NCBI GenBank assembly: GCA_002771585.1
Contig: PCTT01000027.1
Span: forward strand, 1 to 35,788
From: Candidatus Campbellbacteria bacterium CG22_combo_CG10-13_8_21_14_all_36_13
GTDB lineage: Bacteria; Patescibacteriota; Minisyncoccia; Phycocordibacterales; PCTT01
Direction of reading: 5' to 3'
DNA: 35,788 bases
In this document: positions 32,014 through 35,788 of the stretch, piece after piece
Layout of the letters: every line of letters starts with the position of its first letter
Position numbering within the stretch: the stretch's first letter is position 1
The notes under the pieces: model-generated
Databases searched by the model: none
What the model was told of the DNA's origin: nothing
The model's input: only the letters and a program-made list of their open reading frames with translations
Made by a program: the position numbers and the translations under genes

Positions 32014-32256
32014 ATGATTTAAGTTAAAAGTCCATAATGTCCATAAGGTCTATAAAGTCTTGATCAAGCCTGATAATAATTTTGAAATTTCGATAGATAA
32101 ATCATTATGTTTATTATATCGTTTTAAATTTTGAATTTTATTCATTATGATTTGTTTCGTATTCTTGCCCTGTACCGAAACTTGTTTCTGGTTCTGGGGT
32201 CGTACTTCGAATTTCGAGTTTTAAATCTATATATACTTTTGACTTTAAGGACTTTA
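32014..32256. repeat. Gene-free repeat spacer between obg and the holin-like gene
   Basis: AAGTCCATAATGTCCATAAG (from about 32030), TTTTGAATTTTATTC, GTACTTCGAATTTCGAG, and CTTTTGACTTTAAGGACTTT words. All belong to the families seen in other spacers. Confidence 0.5.
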
Positions 32257-32601
32257 TCAACTTTTTGACTCTATCAATTTGTTTCCAATAAAACTAAGCA
32301 CAGCGAGCACAAGTGCGCCGATTAGCGCGATAGTGAAAGATTCAATAGCAAAACCTGTAACAAAAGATGAAATAAACCAAAGCATCAGCGCATTAATCAC
32401 AAAAGAGAATAATCCAAGGGTTAAAAGATGTATCGGTAGTGTAAGAATGGTAATTATTGGCTTTATTGTGATATTTATCACACCAAAAATAAGAGCGACT
32501 ATTACAGCTATGTAAAAGCTCTCTACAAAAAATCCGGGTATTAACTCCGTCACCACAAGCAGTGCTAATGCTGTGACCAATAACTTACTTAAAATTTTCA
32601 T
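32257..32601 (-). CDS. Holin family 4 (Phage_holin_4_2, YvlD-like) membrane protein
   Basis: 114 residues, four membrane helices. The sequence pattern NITIKPIITILTLPIHLLTLG (two prolines flanking helices 2 and 3), then FVINALMLWF, is that of the YvlD/COG1950 family. Despite the phage-holin name, chromosomal members are ordinary envelope proteins of unknown role; no phage genes are nearby. The ATG sits at the foot of an inverted repeat in the leader (CTAATGGG-ATG), and a 16-codon ORF precedes it, as for the DUF192 gene. Confidence 0.85.
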   Translation of the reverse strand: MKILSKLLVTALALLVVTELIPGFFVESFYIAVIVALIFGVINITIKPIITILTLPIHLLTLGLFSFVINALMLWFISSFVTGFAIESFTIALIGALVLAVLSFIGNKLIESKS

Positions 32602-32737
32602 CCCATTAGAGCCAGACCACGACCAGCGTGTTCTGGACTTTTATTATTATTTATAATTGTTTTTAACATATCAGTTTTTTAAGATGTCGCTATTATCTGT
32701 TGTGGTCGTAGGTCTCTAACGGGATTCATCCCGTTAG
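32599..32737 (-). promoter_or_regulatory. Structured leader of the holin-like gene with alternative hairpins
   Basis: On the minus strand CTAACGGGAT (32737 down to 32728 region) pairs over 10 bp with ATCCCGTTAG right after it. The same CCCGTTAG-AGACC-ACGACCA segment can instead pair with TGGTCGTGGTCT...CTAATGGG next to the start codon. The two folds exclude each other, one covering the GGG-ATG start. Layout and ends match the DUF192 leader. Confidence 0.55.
32679..32729 (-). CDS. 16-aa leader ORF upstream of the holin-like gene
   Basis: Reads MNPVRDLRPQQIIATS then TAA, starting in the GGGATGA motif. MNPVRD resembles MSLVRD of the DUF192 leader. The codons overlap the switch helix, so translation of this ORF would affect which hairpin forms. 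Coding is inferred. Confidence 0.4.
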   Translation of the reverse strand: MNPVRDLRPQQIIATS

Positions 32738-32819
32738 TTAAAAATTAATTTAATTAATTACAAAGATTGATTTCGACTTTTTACTTTATAAACTTTCGAC
32801 TTTATGGACTTTATAGACT
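32738..32819. repeat. Spacer of CTTTATAGACTTT words after secA
   Basis: TTAATTTAATTAATTA, then ACTTTATAAACTTTCGACTT-type words that run directly into the secA stop codon. No clear secA terminator is visible here. Confidence 0.5.
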
Positions 32820-35360
32820 TTATGACTTTACGACTCTTGTCACTTTCCACACACCTTCTTCTACAAGCTCTTCTGCCTTCTTGTATTTCATAACTCTTGT
32901 TTCTTTTCCATTACTTATCTCCACTTTATCATTTCTACCAATCTTATCATCCCGATTTACAACAGTTTGAACTTTTCCATCACCAAAGCTTGTTTTTTCT
33001 GCAACTTCAGCTTCTTTTTTTATTGTCTGCAGACGATTTGATTCTTGCGCAAAAGAACCTTCTCCTATTCCTGAAATTACCTTAAATATTTGATCATCAA
33101 TAGATGCTTCCAGATCCTTAAACAACACAAGTCCTTCTCTTCTATATTCCACCAAAGGATCCCTCTGCCCAACAGAGCGCAAACTTACAGAAGATTTTAG
33201 ATAATCCATTGCCTCCAAGTGTTCCACCCAAAGCATATCCAAAGACTGAAGACTCACAGCACGAAATACTTCATAAAATTTATCTTCACCTAGTAGTTTT
33301 ATTTTTTCTTCAATTAAAGAAAGGTTTTCATCGCCAAGAATACTTTCCGCCATTTCTTTTAATTCGTCTCTATCACCCATCAATATACTCCTTCTCTTTG
33401 TATATATCGTGCGTCTTTGATGATTCATCACATCATCAAAATCCAAAACGTGTTTTCTTCTATCAAAGTTTAAGCCCTCTATTTTTTCTTGCGCAGACTC
33501 TAGTGACCTTGTTATAAGTTTATTTTGTATTGGTTGATCTTCTGGTATACCAAATCTACCCATCATACTTTTTACAGAATCCCCTGAAAATACTCTCATC
33601 AAATCATCTTCAAGAGAAACAAAAAACTGAGTCTCGCCAGGATCCCCTTGTCTTCCAGATCGTCCTCTTAGCTGATTATCAATTCTTCTTGCCTCATGTC
33701 GCTCTGTTCCTATTACAAAAAGCCCACCAGCATCAATCACCTTTTGTTTTGCTATAGCATCATTGTCTTCACCACCAAGCTTTATATCAACACCTCTTCC
33801 AGCCATGTTTGTAGCAATAGTTACAGCACCAACTTCTCCAGCACGAGCGATGATACTTGCCTCGTTTTCATGGTTTTTTGCGTTAAGAATATTATGTTTT
33901 ACACCCTCTTTGTCCAAAAAATCAGACAAAAGCTCATTTTTTTCTATTGAAACAGTACCAATTAGAACTGGCTGTCCTGCTTCATTTAATTCTTTTACTT
34001 TCTTTGCCAGAGCTCTAAATTTGCCAGACTCTGTTTGAAAAATTAAATCGTCCCTATCAATACGAGCAATTGGCTTATTTGTAGGAACTGCAATTGTGAT
34101 TAATCCATACACGCGATAAAACTCCTCCTGTGATGTCATTGCTGTACCCGTCATTCCTGCGAGTTTTTTATACATTCTGAAATAGTTTTGATAAGTAATT
34201 GAAGCAAATGTGCGAGATTCTTTTTCGAGCTTCACTCCTTCTTTTGCCTCTATTGCTTGATGAAGACCTTCTGAATATCTTCGTCCGTTCAATATCCTTC
34301 CGGTAAACTCATCCACAATCATCACCTTTCCATCTCTCACAACATATTCTTTTTCTTTTTTGTATAAAGCTTTTGCCTTTACAGCAAGCTCGAGGTGGTG
34401 GACATATCTAATTCCACCATCTGTATAAATATTTTCTATTCCAAGTTTTTTCTCTGCTTTTTCTATTCCTGAATCAGTAAGAGTGAGTGCCTTTGCTTTT
34501 TCATCTACCTCATAATCTTCTCCTTCTACAAGAATGTTTGCAATAGATGCAAATGTGCCATAAAGACTCTCAGACTCCGATGTGGGCGATGAAATAATAA
34601 GCGGTGTTCGCGCTTCGTCGATCAAAATTGAGTCTATCTCATCGATTATTGCAAAGTTTAAATCTCTTTGCCTCAAATCTTCTTCTTTATATGAAATATT
34701 GTCGCGCAAGTAGTCAAAACCAAACTCAGAGTTAGTTCCATAAGTAATATCTGCTGCATATGATTCTCTTCTTGAACATGGCTTCAAAAACTCATGCACA
34801 ACCTTGAAATACCCTTGCTCATCCCTTTCAACATCTTTTTCTTCTCCTTCTTTTGCAAAAGTCTTATCATACAAAAAAGAATCTTGTGAATTTATTACAC
34901 CAACAGAAAGACCAAGAAAGGCATAAATTTCACCCATCCATACAGCATCCCTTCGTGCCAAATAATCATTCACCGTGACAACATGCACACCCTTGCCCGA
35001 GAGAGCATTCAAGTATACGGGAAGTGTGGCAACCAAAGTCTTTCCCTCACCTGTTCTCATCTCAGAAATATTCCCATCATGCATCACAAGACCACCGATC
35101 ATTTGCACATCATAGTGTCTTTGTTTAAGTGTTCGCTTTGATGCCTCTCTCACGACAGCAAACGCCTCTGTTGATATGTCATCAAGTGTTTCTCCGGCCT
35201 CTAATCTTGCCTTAAATGCCAGTGTTTTGTTTCGAAGCTCTTCGTCAGTAAGGGCAGAGATTTCAACCTCAAAATCATTTATGACAGGAATAAGCGCCTC
35301 ATATTTAGCGAGGGCTTTTTTGTTTTGATCTCCAAATAAGTTACTAAATTTAAAAGCCAT
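32820..35360 (-). CDS. secA: Preprotein translocase ATPase SecA
   Basis: 846 residues; the motor that pushes preproteins through SecYEG. Walker A is MRTGEGKT (about 101-108); DEAD-like IIDEIDSILIDEARTPLIIS follows near 215-235; then the preprotein cross-linking domain, TNMAGRGVDIKLGG, and the helicase motif RRIDNQLRGRSGRQGDPG. The C-terminal zinc-binding SEC-C tail of E. coli SecA is absent, and the protein ends after a Lys-rich segment. The two other Sec genes expected nearby are not present except secG at 22720. Confidence 0.97.
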   Translation of the reverse strand: MAFKFSNLFGDQNKKALAKYEALIPVINDFEVEISALTDEELRNKTLAFKARLEAGETLDDISTEAFAVVREASKRTLKQRHYDVQMIGGLVMHDGNISEMRTGEGKTLVATLPVYLNALSGKGVHVVTVNDYLARRDAVWMGEIYAFLGLSVGVINSQDSFLYDKTFAKEGEEKDVERDEQGYFKVVHEFLKPCSRRESYAADITYGTNSEFGFDYLRDNISYKEEDLRQRDLNFAIIDEIDSILIDEARTPLIISSPTSESESLYGTFASIANILVEGEDYEVDEKAKALTLTDSGIEKAEKKLGIENIYTDGGIRYVHHLELAVKAKALYKKEKEYVVRDGKVMIVDEFTGRILNGRRYSEGLHQAIEAKEGVKLEKESRTFASITYQNYFRMYKKLAGMTGTAMTSQEEFYRVYGLITIAVPTNKPIARIDRDDLIFQTESGKFRALAKKVKELNEAGQPVLIGTVSIEKNELLSDFLDKEGVKHNILNAKNHENEASIIARAGEVGAVTIATNMAGRGVDIKLGGEDNDAIAKQKVIDAGGLFVIGTERHEARRIDNQLRGRSGRQGDPGETQFFVSLEDDLMRVFSGDSVKSMMGRFGIPEDQPIQNKLITRSLESAQEKIEGLNFDRRKHVLDFDDVMNHQRRTIYTKRRSILMGDRDELKEMAESILGDENLSLIEEKIKLLGEDKFYEVFRAVSLQSLDMLWVEHLEAMDYLKSSVSLRSVGQRDPLVEYRREGLVLFKDLEASIDDQIFKVISGIGEGSFAQESNRLQTIKKEAEVAEKTSFGDGKVQTVVNRDDKIGRNDKVEISNGKETRVMKYKKAEELVEEGVWKVTRVVKS

Positions 35361-35393
35361 AAATTAACCACATAATCTCTTATATGTCGGGTG

Positions 35394-35399
35394 ATTATA
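35394..35399 (-). promoter_or_regulatory. Extended -10 promoter of secA
   Basis: Minus strand TGC-TATAAT with weak TTAAAA 17 nt upstream. The predicted start near 35387 leaves a leader of about 27 nt before the ATG at 35360. Confidence 0.6.
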
Positions 35400-35602
35400 G
35401 CATATATTAAGGCTTTTTTTAAGGAAAAATTTTTATCTAATCAATAAACTATATGTTCTTACCAAAAATTACTTTATGCGTGTGATGCAACCAAAACAAG
35501 CGCAAACATCGCAACACTTGTCCAACCTCTGGCGGATATCGTAATAATTTTTGGTATATCAATAATAACAATAGAAACTCCTACAAAATAAATTCTATTT
35601 AT

Positions 35603-35622
35603 TATTACGATATATCGTAATA
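35603..35622. repeat. 20-bp perfect palindrome TATTACGATATATCGTAATA
   Basis: Identical to the centre of the palindrome at 22455-22478. It lies about 240 nt upstream of secA and about 50 nt before the right-edge hairpin, whose arms are the same sequence. Confidence 0.8.
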
Positions 35623-35670
35623 TTTTCCTTAATAAAAACTAAAACAAAATTTATTATAGAAGGAGGTATA

Positions 35671-35720
35671 AAAAACATTACGATACCTGTCCGACCTCTG
35701 GCGGATATCGTAATGTTTTT
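35671..35720. repeat. 15-bp perfect hairpin with 20-base loop, covering an ATG
   Basis: AAAAACATTACGATA (35671-35685) and TATCGTAATGTTTTT (35706-35720). The loop CCTGTCCGACCTCTGGCGGA opens the GATA/TATC centre of the palindrome seen at 35603. A half-copy of loop plus right arm, with few changes, lies at about 35517-35546. Confidence 0.85.
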
Positions 35721-35788
35721 CGGTGGTCCAACCAACGAATTAAAGTCCGAAGTTAGAAGAAACAATAACAACGACAACAATTCAAACA
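35677..35788 (+). CDS. Partial ORF running off the window, possibly starting at ATT or ATG 35713
   Basis: AGAAGGAGGT at 35659-35667-region is one of the few strong ribosome binding sites here. Ten bases after GGAGG is ATT (35677), opening a frame ITIPVRPLADIVMFFGG that continues with Asn-rich sequence to the edge. The first ATG in frame (35713) lies in the far arm of the hairpin at 35671-35720. Either ATT is the start, or the hairpin was inserted between ribosome binding site and ATG (36 nt, in frame). The product is not recognised. Confidence 0.4.
   Translation, partial: MTIPVRPLADIVMFFGGPTNELKSEVRRNNNNDNNSN

Noticed and set aside
32257..32601. A prophage holin
   Set aside because: No phage genes surround it and the YvlD-type family is common on chromosomes as an ordinary membrane protein.
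35451..35586. A coding region containing LVQPLADIVIIFG
   Set aside because: It has no start codon in frame and its resemblance to the right-edge ORF comes only from the shared palindromic repeat.

Overview
The window looks like a chromosomal segment of an AT-rich Candidate Phyla Radiation bacterium (Patescibacteria, probably Paceibacteria/Parcubacteria). This rests on compact housekeeping genes with no visible Shine-Dalgarno sites before most starts, a DivIC-like gene, a TMTC-like glycosyltransferase/TPR protein, class II (B12-dependent) ribonucleotide reductase, RNase J with a basic N-terminal extension, and heavy use of short palindromes between genes. TGA acts as a stop (for example at the end of the D-lactate dehydrogenase gene), so the standard bacterial code fits and the Gly-TGA code of some CPR lineages does not.

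Layout. 1-2380: hairpin-rich start, a TMTC-like membrane protein, then a tRNA-Gly locus in which a complete tRNA-Gly(CCC) lies between the two halves of another Gly-like tRNA, with a decayed second copy beside it. 2362-8956 (mostly minus): DivIC-like protein, a 34-aa membrane peptide, LepA, MurJ and an O-antigen ligase-like TPR protein. 9067-10305: a 1.14-kb RNase P RNA gene (rnpB) carrying several large palindromic insertions. 10357-13950: NrdJ, a DUF192 protein and GtrA. 14059-17212: an envelope/regulatory group (peptidoglycan-binding protein, GlsB/YeaQ-type protein, YggT, PAS protein, ECF sigma factor, 55-aa membrane protein). 17406-22386: tRNA-Ser(GGA), LemA-HtpX, GroES, GroEL, D-lactate dehydrogenase. 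22720-28277 (plus): SecG, an anchored peptide-binding protein, RNase J and an MFS transporter. 28309-35360 (minus): membrane-anchored HTH protein, GatB, Obg, a holin-4-like membrane protein and SecA. The right edge holds palindromes and the start of an unrecognised plus-strand ORF.

Functionally, most genes serve the cell envelope and protein homeostasis: secretion (SecA, SecG), lipid II and glycan export (MurJ, Wzy-like, TMTC-like, GtrA), quality control (GroES/EL, HtpX, LemA), translation (LepA, GatB, Obg) and RNA processing (rnpB, RNase J).

The most unusual content is non-coding. Palindromic cassettes sit inside or against structured RNA genes (rnpB, tRNA-Gly, tRNA-Ser), against translation starts (lepA, DUF192, the holin-like gene, the right-edge ORF) and between genes. 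Two insertions in rnpB share nearly identical ends but differ inside. Three membrane-protein genes have leaders that begin with a GGGATGA hairpin and a tiny upstream ORF (starting MNPVRD, MSLVRD or MNLPR). These two patterns are the best candidates for an undescribed system. All assignments come from reading the sequence; no database search or folding program was run.
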